Shown here one piece after another: positions 52,147 through 59,158 of a DNA stretch of 59,158 bases. Every line of letters starts with the position of its first letter. Positions within the stretch are counted from its first letter, which is position 1. The position numbers were made by a program, and so were the translations under genes. This DNA comes from Acidobacteriota bacterium (GTDB lineage Bacteria > Acidobacteriota > Terriglobia > UBA7540). The notes below the pieces were generated by a model. That model had not been told where the DNA came from. It searched no databases and was given only the letters and a program-made list of their open reading frames with translations. The stretch is from contig JAJYLL010000016.1 in NCBI GenBank assembly GCA_021787735.1, positions 1 to 59,158 of the forward strand, given 5' to 3'.

Positions 52147-52557
52147 ATGCCGAATAAATGGCTGTTTAAATCTGACCCTGAGCATTACTCCTACCAGGAC
52201 CTTGAGCGCGACAGGAAAACTGTCTGGGACGGGATTTCCAACAATCTCGCCCTGAAGCATCTTCGGAACGTCCGCAATGGCGATGAGGTAATGATCTACC
52301 ACTCGGGCGGCGAACGGGCCGTTGTGGGGCTGGCAGAAGTGCTGAGCGATCCTTATCCCGACCCGAAGAAGAAGGAAGCCCGACTTGTGGTTGTGGACCT
52401 CACTGCAAGCGGAGCGGCCGCGCGGCCCGTCACGCTGGACGAAATCAAAGAACAACGCGACCTGAAAGATTTTGATCTCGTCCGGTTGCCGCGCCTGTCG
52501 GTAATGCCCGTTTCAGAAAAACAGTGGAAGGCGTTGCTGGCGCTCGCCAAGGGTTAA
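52147..52557 (+). CDS. EVE domain protein
   Basis: This 136-residue protein is a single EVE domain: WLFKSDPEHYSY at the N terminus, TVWDGISNNLALKHLRNV, the GDEVMIYHSGGE loop, and FDLVRLPRLSVMPV. EVE domains share the PUA-like fold and bind modified bases in DNA or RNA; the human relative is THYN1. The gene stands 47 bp before a uracil-DNA glycosylase gene, which supports a nucleic-acid role. Confidence 0.92.
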   Translation: MPNKWLFKSDPEHYSYQDLERDRKTVWDGISNNLALKHLRNVRNGDEVMIYHSGGERAVVGLAEVLSDPYPDPKKKEARLVVVDLTASGAAARPVTLDEIKEQRDLKDFDLVRLPRLSVMPVSEKQWKALLALAKG

Positions 52558-52603
52558 CAGGATACTGGCTTCCTTAGTTAATGTTGATCTCGAGTAATCC
52601 ACA

Positions 52604-53317
52604 ATGGCTCAAACTTTGTCGTCCCTGCCAAAACTCGAAATGCTTCAGCGGCGGGTGATTGCCTGCTGGCGTTGCCCGCGTCTGGTGGAATACCGCGAGA
52701 AAATGGCGCGGGAAAAGCGGCGGATGTTTCGCGACTGGGAATACTGGGGAAAGCCTGTGCCGGGTTTTGGCGACCCGAAGGCGGAACTGTTGATCGTGGG
52801 GCTCGCGCCCGCGGCGCACGGCGCCAATCGCACCGGGCGGATGTTCACCGGCGACCGATCCGGCGATTTTCTATTTCGTGCGCTCTTTGAAGCGGGATTC
52901 GCCAGCCAGCCGGATTCGCATGACCGCAAAGATGGGCTCCGGCTGCGTCGCTGTTACATCACCGCGGTGTTGCGGTGCGCGCCACCAGCCAACAAGCCAC
53001 TGCCTCAGGAATTGAGAGACTGCCAGCCGTACCTGGAAAAAGAGCTCGAATTGCTGGCTGGGGTCCGTGCAGTTCTCGCACTGGGGAAGATTGCTTTTGA
53101 ACGGTACCTTAGCGTGGTTGGAGAACACGCGGACCTGCCGCCACGCACGAAGATGCCATTTGCCCACGGCGCCAGCTATGAGTTGCCTGCCGGGCTGCCT
53201 CGCCTGTTTGCTTGCTATCATCCCAGCCAGCAGAATACGCAGACAGGAAAACTGACCCGAGCGATGATGCAGGCGGTGCTGGCCGGGCTTGACAAGTACC
53301 TTAAGACGGGCGGTTGA
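52604..53317 (+). CDS. Uracil-DNA glycosylase, family 5 (UdgB)-like
   Basis: This 237-residue protein has the family 4/5 Fe-S cysteines, C21 and C24 near the N terminus plus CYITAVLRCAPP later, and the substrate motif GLAPAAHGANRTGRMFTGD. The AAHG pattern with alanine where other families have a catalytic acid is typical of family 5. The C-terminal CYHPSQQNTQTGKLT segment is the second motif. It removes uracil and other deaminated bases from DNA. It is downstream of the EVE gene and convergent with an SDR gene. Confidence 0.9.
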   Translation: MAQTLSSLPKLEMLQRRVIACWRCPRLVEYREKMAREKRRMFRDWEYWGKPVPGFGDPKAELLIVGLAPAAHGANRTGRMFTGDRSGDFLFRALFEAGFASQPDSHDRKDGLRLRRCYITAVLRCAPPANKPLPQELRDCQPYLEKELELLAGVRAVLALGKIAFERYLSVVGEHADLPPRTKMPFAHGASYELPAGLPRLFACYHPSQQNTQTGKLTRAMMQAVLAGLDKYLKTGG

Positions 53318-53324
53318 TCCCTGG

Positions 53325-54080
53325 CTAATCCATCAGCATGCCGCCATTCACTTCAATGGTCTCTCCCACGATGTAGCTTGCGGCAGGCGAAGCCAGAAAG
53401 ACAGCGACGCTGGCGATTTCCTCGGATGTTCCGGCGCGGCCAAGCGGGATGGTTGCGACAAACTTCTGGAAAATTTCCGGAGGGCTGTAGCGTTCGTGGT
53501 AAGGCGTGGCGATTACGCCCGGCGCGATGCCGTTCACCCGGATGCCGTAGGGTGCAAGTTCTTTGGCCAGACTCTTGGTGTAGGTAATCATTCCGCCTTT
53601 TGCCGTGGAGTAAGCTGCGGCCCCTGGCCCACCGCCGCTGCGCCCTGCAATAGACGTCATGTTAATGATGTTGCCGCTCCTGCGTGCCACCATTTCTTCC
53701 CACACGGCCTTGACGCAAAGGAAGACGCTTTTCAGGTTCAGGTCCATGATCTTGTCCCAGTAATCTTCCGTCATGTCGGAGAGCATGCGCCGCGCCAGAA
53801 GATCGCCGGCGTTGTTCACCAGGATGTCGATGCGTCCCCAACGCTTGCGCACGGCGTCCACCATGGCCTTGACCTCTGCCGCGGAGGTGACATCGGCATG
53901 GATGGCTTCCGCCTCGCCGCCGGCCTTGCGGATTTCCTCGACCGCCTTTTCGGCGCCAGCCTTATTCTTGTGATAGTTAACTCCTATGTGGGCGCCCTCG
54001 CGGGCCATCGCGATGGCGGTTGCGTATCCGATGCCGCTTGAGGCTCCGGTGATGAGTGCGATCTGGTCTTTGAGAACCAT
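53325..54080 (-). CDS. Short-chain dehydrogenase/reductase, FabG-like
   Basis: This 251-residue classical SDR has the TGASSGIG cofactor motif near residue 12, NNAGD near 89, catalytic serine before AGRSGGGPGAAAYSTAKGG with the Tyr-Lys pair, and ends in the EVNGGM pattern. It resembles 3-oxoacyl-ACP reductases and glucose 1-dehydrogenases; the substrate is not fixed by sequence. ATG start at 54080 with AGGAATACC upstream; an ORF to 54161 is not needed. The stop is 8 bp from that of the glycosylase gene. Confidence 0.87.
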   Translation of the reverse strand: MVLKDQIALITGASSGIGYATAIAMAREGAHIGVNYHKNKAGAEKAVEEIRKAGGEAEAIHADVTSAAEVKAMVDAVRKRWGRIDILVNNAGDLLARRMLSDMTEDYWDKIMDLNLKSVFLCVKAVWEEMVARRSGNIINMTSIAGRSGGGPGAAAYSTAKGGMITYTKSLAKELAPYGIRVNGIAPGVIATPYHERYSPPEIFQKFVATIPLGRAGTSEEIASVAVFLASPAASYIVGETIEVNGGMLMD

Positions 54081-54171
54081 GGTATTCCTCCAGAATGGGC
54101 TGGTTGCTCTCTGTTTTGATGTTGAGAATCCGCGAAAAAACAACTTTTCAGGTAAACACAAAATAAATTGG

Positions 54172-54199
54172 TTGGCAACCTTTGTGGTTTTTTGATAAT
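54172..54199 (+). promoter_or_regulatory. Probable sigma70-type promoter of the Gld-like block
   Basis: TTGGCA at 54172-54177 and GATAAT at 54194-54199 are spaced by 16 bp, about 100 bp before the ATG of the ABC ATPase gene. A T-rich stretch lies in the spacer. Confidence 0.5.
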
Positions 54200-54296
54200 C
54201 CTTATTACTTTAGCCTGCGTTCGCGGGTTTGTCTGTGAAGGGCAGATTTCAAGACCAACACGGCCCACATCACTCAGGAAATGAGGATCCATTCGT

Positions 54297-55295
54297 ATGA
54301 TTGAAGTTGAGAACCTGACGAAACGATACGGTCCGACGCTGGCGGTTTCCGATGTCAGCTTCCAGGTACAGAAAGGCGAGATCCTCGGGTTCCTGGGTCC
54401 TAACGGAGCAGGAAAGACCACCACAATGCGCATCATCACCGGGTTTCTTTCCCCGACGGCAGGCCGGGTGCGCGTGGCCGGGATCGATGTGGCTGAGTCG
54501 CCGATCGAGGCCAAGAAGCGCCTGGGTTACCTGCCTGAGAATCCTCCGGTCTATACCGACATGACTGTGAATGAGTACCTCGCCTTCGTGGGAAGGATCA
54601 AGGGCGTCCCGCGTGGGGAGCTCAAGAAGCGCGTTACAGAAGTCTCGGAAAAATGCGCCGTCGCTGATGTCCAGCATCGCCAGATCGGGAAACTCTCCAA
54701 AGGCTACCGGCAGCGCGTGGGGCTGGCGCAGGCGTTGATCCACAATCCGGAAGTGCTGATTCTCGATGAGCCCACCGCAGGCCTGGACCCCAAGCAGATT
54801 ATCGAAACTCGCGAACTGATCAAGGGACTCGCCGGGCAGCACACCGTGATCCTGAGCACCCACATTCTTCCCGAAGTCTCAAAGACCTGCCAGCGCGTGG
54901 TGGTGATCAGCAAGGGAACGGTCGTGGCCATGGGAGCCCCTGACGAGCTCACAGCCCGCTTGCAGGGTTATGGGTCCGTACTGGTAACTGTGGAAGGGCC
55001 GGCGCCGGATATCATTGGCAAGCTGCAGGTGCTTCCGGGCGTGAATCTGGTTGAGCAGGTCGAATCTTCCGGCACTCGCGTTACGCTGGAAGTCCACACG
55101 GAAAAGAATCAGGAAGTGCGGGCGGACCTGGCCCGGACCATCGTGGAGTCTGGTTGGGGGCTCATTGAACTGAAGAGTAGCGGGATGAGCCTGGAAGACA
55201 TCTTCCTGAAACTGACGACCAAGGACTTGGGAGAGGAAGTTGCTGCCCATGAAGCTTTGCCGGCCGGCGGGATTGAAGCAGAATCGGTGAACTGA
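54297..55295 (+). CDS. ABC transporter ATP-binding protein, GldA-like
   Basis: The 332-residue ATPase has Walker A GPNGAGKTT (about 34-42), the LSKGYRQRVGLAQAL signature and Walker B VLILDEPTAGLD. A C-terminal region of about 100 residues follows the ATPase core, as in GldA and NatA-type proteins. It precedes genes for an ABC-2 permease, a GldG-like protein and a DUF4340 protein on the same strand. Such four-gene sets occur in non-gliding bacteria, so gliding itself is not implied. Confidence 0.9.
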   Translation: MIEVENLTKRYGPTLAVSDVSFQVQKGEILGFLGPNGAGKTTTMRIITGFLSPTAGRVRVAGIDVAESPIEAKKRLGYLPENPPVYTDMTVNEYLAFVGRIKGVPRGELKKRVTEVSEKCAVADVQHRQIGKLSKGYRQRVGLAQALIHNPEVLILDEPTAGLDPKQIIETRELIKGLAGQHTVILSTHILPEVSKTCQRVVVISKGTVVAMGAPDELTARLQGYGSVLVTVEGPAPDIIGKLQVLPGVNLVEQVESSGTRVTLEVHTEKNQEVRADLARTIVESGWGLIELKSSGMSLEDIFLKLTTKDLGEEVAAHEALPAGGIEAESVN

Positions 55296-55368
55296 GCCGG
55301 CCGGTGGCGATCGTTGAATTCATAGCAGAAGTGGCACAAAAGCTCTCAACCCTGAGGGGGAAATTAAA

Positions 55369-56145
55369 ATGCGCAATATTCTGGCAGTGGCGGGAAAGGA
55401 ACTTCGCGCCTATTTCCATTCGCCGATAGCTTATCTGGTGATGGCTGTTTACGCTGTGCTCTGCGGTTTCTTCTTCTACAGCTTTACGGCGACGTATGTG
55501 GTGCAGACCTTCCGCATGCAGGCCATGGGCGGCATGGGTATGCCCAACATGACCATCAACGACTATGTTATACGGCCGCTTTTCGAAGGTGTCCTGTCGA
55601 TCGTTCTGCTGCTGGTGATCCCGCTGATCACCATGCGACTTTACGCCGAGGAGAAACGTTCCGGAACGATCGAGCTTCTGCTTACGTCGCCGGTTACGGA
55701 TTTCCAGATTATCGTCGGCAAGTTTCTGGGCGCGCTGATGCTGTTCGGCACCATGATTGTCATCACCTTTGCATTTATCAGCACCTTGTTTATTTACGGC
55801 AATCCTTCCGCGAAGCCCTTAATTGCACAGGCGGTGGGGCTTTTCCTTTTTGGCGCTTCACTGCTGGCACTGGGCATGTGGATTTCAACTTTCACCAAGA
55901 ACCAGATTATTGCCGCGGTCGTTTCCTTCGCGGCGTTTCTTCTGATTTACGTTTTGAACTGGGTGACGGCCTATTCAAGCGGCACCATCAGCCATGTGCT
56001 GTCCTATCTGTCGCTGACCACGCACTTTGACGGGTTTGCCAAGGGTGTGGTTGATTTGAAGGACCTGGTCTACTACGTGTCCGTGATCGTGCTGGGGATT
56101 TTCCTGACGGCGCGGTCCGTTGAAGCTCTGAAGGGGAGGGTCTGA
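55369..56145 (+). CDS. ABC-2 type permease, GldF-like
   Basis: This 258-residue membrane protein has six hydrophobic segments, the last in VVSFAAFLLIYVLNWV and VSVIVLGIFLTARSVEALKGR. EEKRSGTIELLLTSPV is the characteristic ABC-2 loop. It is the membrane partner of the preceding ATPase, 73 bp downstream, and ends 2 bp before the next gene. The substrate is unknown; related sets are thought to export or signal at the envelope. Confidence 0.88.
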   Translation: MRNILAVAGKELRAYFHSPIAYLVMAVYAVLCGFFFYSFTATYVVQTFRMQAMGGMGMPNMTINDYVIRPLFEGVLSIVLLLVIPLITMRLYAEEKRSGTIELLLTSPVTDFQIIVGKFLGALMLFGTMIVITFAFISTLFIYGNPSAKPLIAQAVGLFLFGASLLALGMWISTFTKNQIIAAVVSFAAFLLIYVLNWVTAYSSGTISHVLSYLSLTTHFDGFAKGVVDLKDLVYYVSVIVLGIFLTARSVEALKGRV

Positions 56146-56147
56146 CG

Positions 56148-57539
56148 ATGGCGCAAACTGAACGACCAAAAGGAGGAGGCAGCCAGCGTATCCTTCAGGG
56201 TGCTAATCTGGCCTTATACACCCTGATCGGTATTGCGATTATTGTCCTGGTCAACTGGTTTGTAAGCCGCCATGACAAGCGCTGGGACCTGACTCCCAAC
56301 CAGGAATACAGCCTGTCGCCCCAAAGCAAGAAGATCCTGAAAGACCTGAAACAGAACGTCACGATTTATGCTTTTGACCGCAAAGAGGCTTTCGGCCAGC
56401 GACGTGACCTGCTGGGAGAATATTCGGCCGCCTCGCCCCGCGTTACCGTACGGTACGTCGATCCCAACGCCCAGCCCGCACTGGCCCGGCAGTATGGCAT
56501 ACAAGACTACGGCACGATTGAAGTGGTTTCAGGCACGCGGCATTTCCAGGCCCAAAGCACCACCGAGGAAGGCGTGACCAACGCCCTCATTCGCGTTCTA
56601 ATGGGCGAGAAAACGGTCTATTTCATGCAGGGCCATGGTGAGCGCAACATCGACGGCACCTCGCGCGACGGCTTCCAGGATCTGAAGACCGAGTTGAGCA
56701 ATGAAAGCTACAAGGTCAAGACCCTGATGCTGCTCCAGAAGGACGAGATCCCTGCGGATTGTGAAGTCCTGGTCATTGCCGGACCGCAGCACGATTACCT
56801 GCCGCCGGAGATTAGTACCATCAGCAAATATCTTGAAGGCGGCGGGCGAGCTCTCATCATGCTGGATGCGGGCGTCAGTACGCCCAACCTGAACAAAATG
56901 CTTGCCGGATGGGGTGTAACGGTACGGGACGATCTGGTGGTGGATTTGAACCCGGTCGCCAGACTTCTTGGGACCACGCCCGTTATGCCGTTGATCGTGA
57001 AATACGGCAATAACCCTATCGTTGAGCCGCTGCAGAATCCCAGGACGGTGGCGACCCTCTTCCCCTTGACGCGGTCGTTCGCGATCAGCAGCGACTTCAA
57101 AGGCGGAGCGACGCCCGAAATGCTGTGCCAGACCTCGGATGCAAGTTTCGGAGTGGAAGGCTATAAGCCCAGCATGCACGAGATCTCTGCCCGGCCCGGG
57201 CCCAACGACGTCAAGGGTCCATTGACGGTGGCCGTGGCCGACACGCTCGGCAGCACAGATGGTAAGAAGACTCAGGGGCGCATTGTTGTTACGGGAACCT
57301 CCCTGGTGGGCGCCAATGCCTATCTGGGGTTCCAGGCCAACAAGGATCTTGTACTGAATATGGTCAATTGGCTCTCGGCGGAAGAGAGCCTGATCTCTAT
57401 CCGGCCCAAACCCAAGGAACAGCAGACCCTGGACTTGAACCAGCGCCAGATGGGCCGCCTGCTCTACCTGGGAGTATTCGGCCTGCCACTGGCTATTATT
57501 CTGGTAGGGGCCGGAGTTTGGTGGCGGCGTCGGCGATGA
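56148..57539 (+). CDS. GldG-like auxiliary membrane protein
   Basis: This 463-residue protein has an N-terminal transmembrane helix (about residues 22-43), a large periplasmic region and a C-terminal helix (about 437-456) followed by WWRRRR. The DLTPNQEYSLSPQSKKILKDL stretch and GHGERNI segment are typical of the GldG/DUF4350-type family that accompanies GldA/GldF pairs. It starts 2 bp after the permease gene and overlaps the DUF4340 gene by 4 bp, so the four proteins are probably made together. Molecular role unknown. Confidence 0.85.
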   Translation: MAQTERPKGGGSQRILQGANLALYTLIGIAIIVLVNWFVSRHDKRWDLTPNQEYSLSPQSKKILKDLKQNVTIYAFDRKEAFGQRRDLLGEYSAASPRVTVRYVDPNAQPALARQYGIQDYGTIEVVSGTRHFQAQSTTEEGVTNALIRVLMGEKTVYFMQGHGERNIDGTSRDGFQDLKTELSNESYKVKTLMLLQKDEIPADCEVLVIAGPQHDYLPPEISTISKYLEGGGRALIMLDAGVSTPNLNKMLAGWGVTVRDDLVVDLNPVARLLGTTPVMPLIVKYGNNPIVEPLQNPRTVATLFPLTRSFAISSDFKGGATPEMLCQTSDASFGVEGYKPSMHEISARPGPNDVKGPLTVAVADTLGSTDGKKTQGRIVVTGTSLVGANAYLGFQANKDLVLNMVNWLSAEESLISIRPKPKEQQTLDLNQRQMGRLLYLGVFGLPLAIILVGAGVWWRRRR

Positions 57540-58879
57540 ACAAGAAATATCTCCAAACCCTGGTTGCGTTGGCGGTTCTGGTTGGACTGTGGGGTATCTT
57601 TACCTATCTGGGCCGGAAAAAGCCGGCCGCGAGTTCGGAGAAGAAGAGCGCTTCGTCTCAAAAGATATTCCCCACAAAAAAGGACCAGATTGTTGCTTTT
57701 GCTGTAGCAACTTCCGGCGGCAAGCCCGTTACCTGCACGCTGAACAACAAGACGTGGCAGATCACAGAACCCGAGAAACTGGCTGCCGATTCATCAGCTA
57801 TTGACAGCTTCCTGGGCAGCCTGACCAGCGCTACTATTTCAGAGGTGGTGAGCGAGCAGCCCAGCGACCTGAAGGAATTTGGCCTGGATCCGCCTGACGC
57901 CACCATTGAGGTCAAGACGAACGCCACGCCGCAGGAATTCACCCTGCGCCTGGGAAACTCAACGCCCACGAACGACGGCATCTACGCGCAAGTGGCCGGG
58001 CAGCAGCGCGTTTTCACGCTTGCAAGCTTTCTCAAGGGATCGCTTGAGAAAAACCTCTTCGACTTTCGCAACAAGAAGGTGACCACTCTTACCCAGGACA
58101 ACATCCAGCGCATCGAGGTTTCTTCCGGGAAGGACCATTATCAGCTTGTGAAAAACGCTGACGGCATCTGGGACCTGATGCTGCCGCCCGCGGTCCGCGC
58201 CGATAGTTTTGCCGTGGAAAGCCTGGTGGATGAGCTGAACAATGCTTCCATGAAGAGCGTTGTTGAGGAATCAAAGAACAATTTGGGCAAGTATGGATTT
58301 TCAAATCCCACCATGACCATTCATCTGAGCGGGAACGGTGGGACGCAGACGCTCGTGCTGGGCAAGAAGGAAGGCAACAATTACTACGCCATGAACACGG
58401 CGATTGCGCCCGTCTTTACACTGGGGCCGGATTTTCTTTCTCAGTTCCAGAAGCAGCCGTCCGACCTGCGCTCCAAAGACCTTTTCACCTTTGTCAGTTA
58501 TGAGGTGAAGCAGGTCACCGTGCAGGGCCCGAAAGGCCGTCAGGTGTTTGTGCAGCACAGCAACAACAAGTGGGAGCAGACGGAGCCTGCCAGCATGGTA
58601 GTGTCCAACGACAAGATGCAGAACCTGCTGCAGGATCTTCGCGACCTGAGCGCAAAGTCATTTCCACAAAAGAACCCCACGGACCTGTCCACTTACGGGC
58701 TTACCAAGCCGGAGTATACTTTCCAGGTCCAGTACGGCGATCACAACAAGATGCAAACGGTGCAGCTCGCGCAGGTAGGAGATAAAGTGTACGGAAGGCG
58801 CTCGTCGGACGTAGTGCCGGCTGAACTCTCCAAAGACGCCATCACGAACTTGCAGAAGGACCTTGGCGCGCTGCAGTAG
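57536..58879 (+). CDS. DUF4340 domain membrane protein
   Basis: This 447-residue protein has one N-terminal transmembrane helix (about residues 5-22) and a long periplasmic part with repeated DUF4340 units, marked by ITEPEKLAADSSAIDSFLGSL, LKEFGLDPPDATIEVK, LGKYGFSNPTMTIHL and LSTYGLTKPEYTFQV. Each unit contains an LxxYGLxxP motif, giving at least three copies. The ATG at 57536 overlaps the GldG-like stop by 4 bp. Proteins of this family are found almost only next to GldG-like genes. Confidence 0.88.
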   Translation: MNKKYLQTLVALAVLVGLWGIFTYLGRKKPAASSEKKSASSQKIFPTKKDQIVAFAVATSGGKPVTCTLNNKTWQITEPEKLAADSSAIDSFLGSLTSATISEVVSEQPSDLKEFGLDPPDATIEVKTNATPQEFTLRLGNSTPTNDGIYAQVAGQQRVFTLASFLKGSLEKNLFDFRNKKVTTLTQDNIQRIEVSSGKDHYQLVKNADGIWDLMLPPAVRADSFAVESLVDELNNASMKSVVEESKNNLGKYGFSNPTMTIHLSGNGGTQTLVLGKKEGNNYYAMNTAIAPVFTLGPDFLSQFQKQPSDLRSKDLFTFVSYEVKQVTVQGPKGRQVFVQHSNNKWEQTEPASMVVSNDKMQNLLQDLRDLSAKSFPQKNPTDLSTYGLTKPEYTFQVQYGDHNKMQTVQLAQVGDKVYGRRSSDVVPAELSKDAITNLQKDLGALQ

Positions 58880-59014
58880 CATTTCACATCGTCCCTTGAT
58901 ATTGTTTTGTAATTTGTGCAAGGCTTTTGCACGGGCGGGCCTTTGCGGGCGCGCGCGGCGCAGTGCGGCCCACGGATCGGAAATCAAGAATAAGAACTGG
59001 AGCGGAAAGCTTTT

Positions 59015-59158
59015 ATGCGGATCACCAAAATTGAAACTGCGGTCATTGAAGCGAATTACGACTGGACGATTGTAAAGGTCCACACGGACAAATCCATTAT
59101 AGGATGGGGCGAGTCCTTTTTCGCTCCCGGGCTGACGGGAGTGATCCGCGAGTTCAAT
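59015..59158 (+). CDS. Enolase superfamily protein, N-terminal part (cut by window edge)
   Basis: Forty-eight codons from the ATG at 59015 run to the end of the window. The text begins MRITKIETAVI, then DWTIVKVHTDKSIIGWGE, which is the N-terminal capping domain of mandelate racemase/muconate lactonising enzymes (sugar acid dehydratases and relatives). The residues that decide the reaction lie downstream, outside the window. A GGAG stretch lies about 11 bp before the ATG. It could feed the KDG kinase/aldolase route if it is a sugar-acid dehydratase; that is speculative. Confidence 0.75.
   Translation, partial: MRITKIETAVIEANYDWTIVKVHTDKSIIGWGESFFAPGLTGVIREFN

Noticed and set aside
54297..56145. 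Classical drug or Nod-factor exporter call for the ABC pair
   Set aside because: The GldG-like and DUF4340 genes coupled to it make a Gld-type assembly a better description.
1..59158. tRNA, rRNA, CRISPR arrays, insertion sequences, phage genes
   Set aside because: I looked for T-loop text in gaps, regularly spaced repeats, transposase and phage motifs and saw none. A tool such as tRNAscan-SE would settle the tRNA point.

Overview
The window reads as one contiguous piece of a heterotrophic, Gram-negative-type bacterial chromosome of moderately high G+C. The gene content points to Acidobacteriota: secreted GH3/GH18/esterase enzymes, a FucP-type sugar symporter, a KDG kinase plus KDPG aldolase pair, BON/glycine-zipper and DUF3106 proteins, and a GldA/F/G-DUF4340 block. 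This assignment is inference from family resemblance only. I saw no tRNA, rRNA, CRISPR array, phage or insertion sequence.

Layout. 1-450 has four tandem hairpins and no gene. 450-8262 (minus) is a tight aromatic amino acid block read trpC-trpF-trpB-trpA-aroQ-aroF-tyrA, followed by a CoA-transferase pair and a phosphatidyltransferase; trpE, trpG and trpD are absent. 8534-10442 (plus) holds KDG kinase and KDPG aldolase with a REP-like palindrome between them. 10509-15575 (minus) is a four-gene trehalose operon whose first product fuses a membrane sensor-like module to trehalose-6-phosphate synthase; the operon also carries a phosphatase, a DUF5752-type protein and a TreT-type trehalose synthase. 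15.7-22 kb holds an SDR, a secreted GH3 enzyme and serC-serA.

22-37 kb is a patchwork of secreted or membrane proteins and decayed genes: a secreted esterase, a broken TSUP permease joined to a broken DUF1634 protein, a second TSUP fragment on the opposite strand, a cytochrome c, a hydrolase tail fragment, an RMD1-like protein, a C45/PLB-like Ntn hydrolase, a sugar isomerase/FucP/SDR operon, a tiny strongly promoted lysine-rich gene, LemA, and a gamma-glutamyltransferase with one in-frame stop. 37.4-42.1 kb (plus) is a probable operon: archease, an MBL-fold protein lacking most metal ligands, two cupins, a DUF2306-like membrane protein and an MFS transporter.

42.4-59.2 kb holds a secreted basic protein, GH18, a second GH3, a BON/glycine-zipper protein, an ECF sigma/anti-sigma/DUF3106 unit, a coiled-coil membrane protein, thioredoxin, an EVE protein, a family 5-type uracil-DNA glycosylase, an SDR, the four-gene Gld-like ABC block, and the start of an enolase-superfamily gene cut by the window edge.

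The best candidates for undescribed biology are the membrane-sensor/OtsA fusion in a dual-pathway trehalose operon, the 14-codon gene with near-consensus promoter, SD-sequestering hairpin and terminator, the ligand-depleted MBL protein, and the GH3 paralogue without the conserved Lys-His pair.
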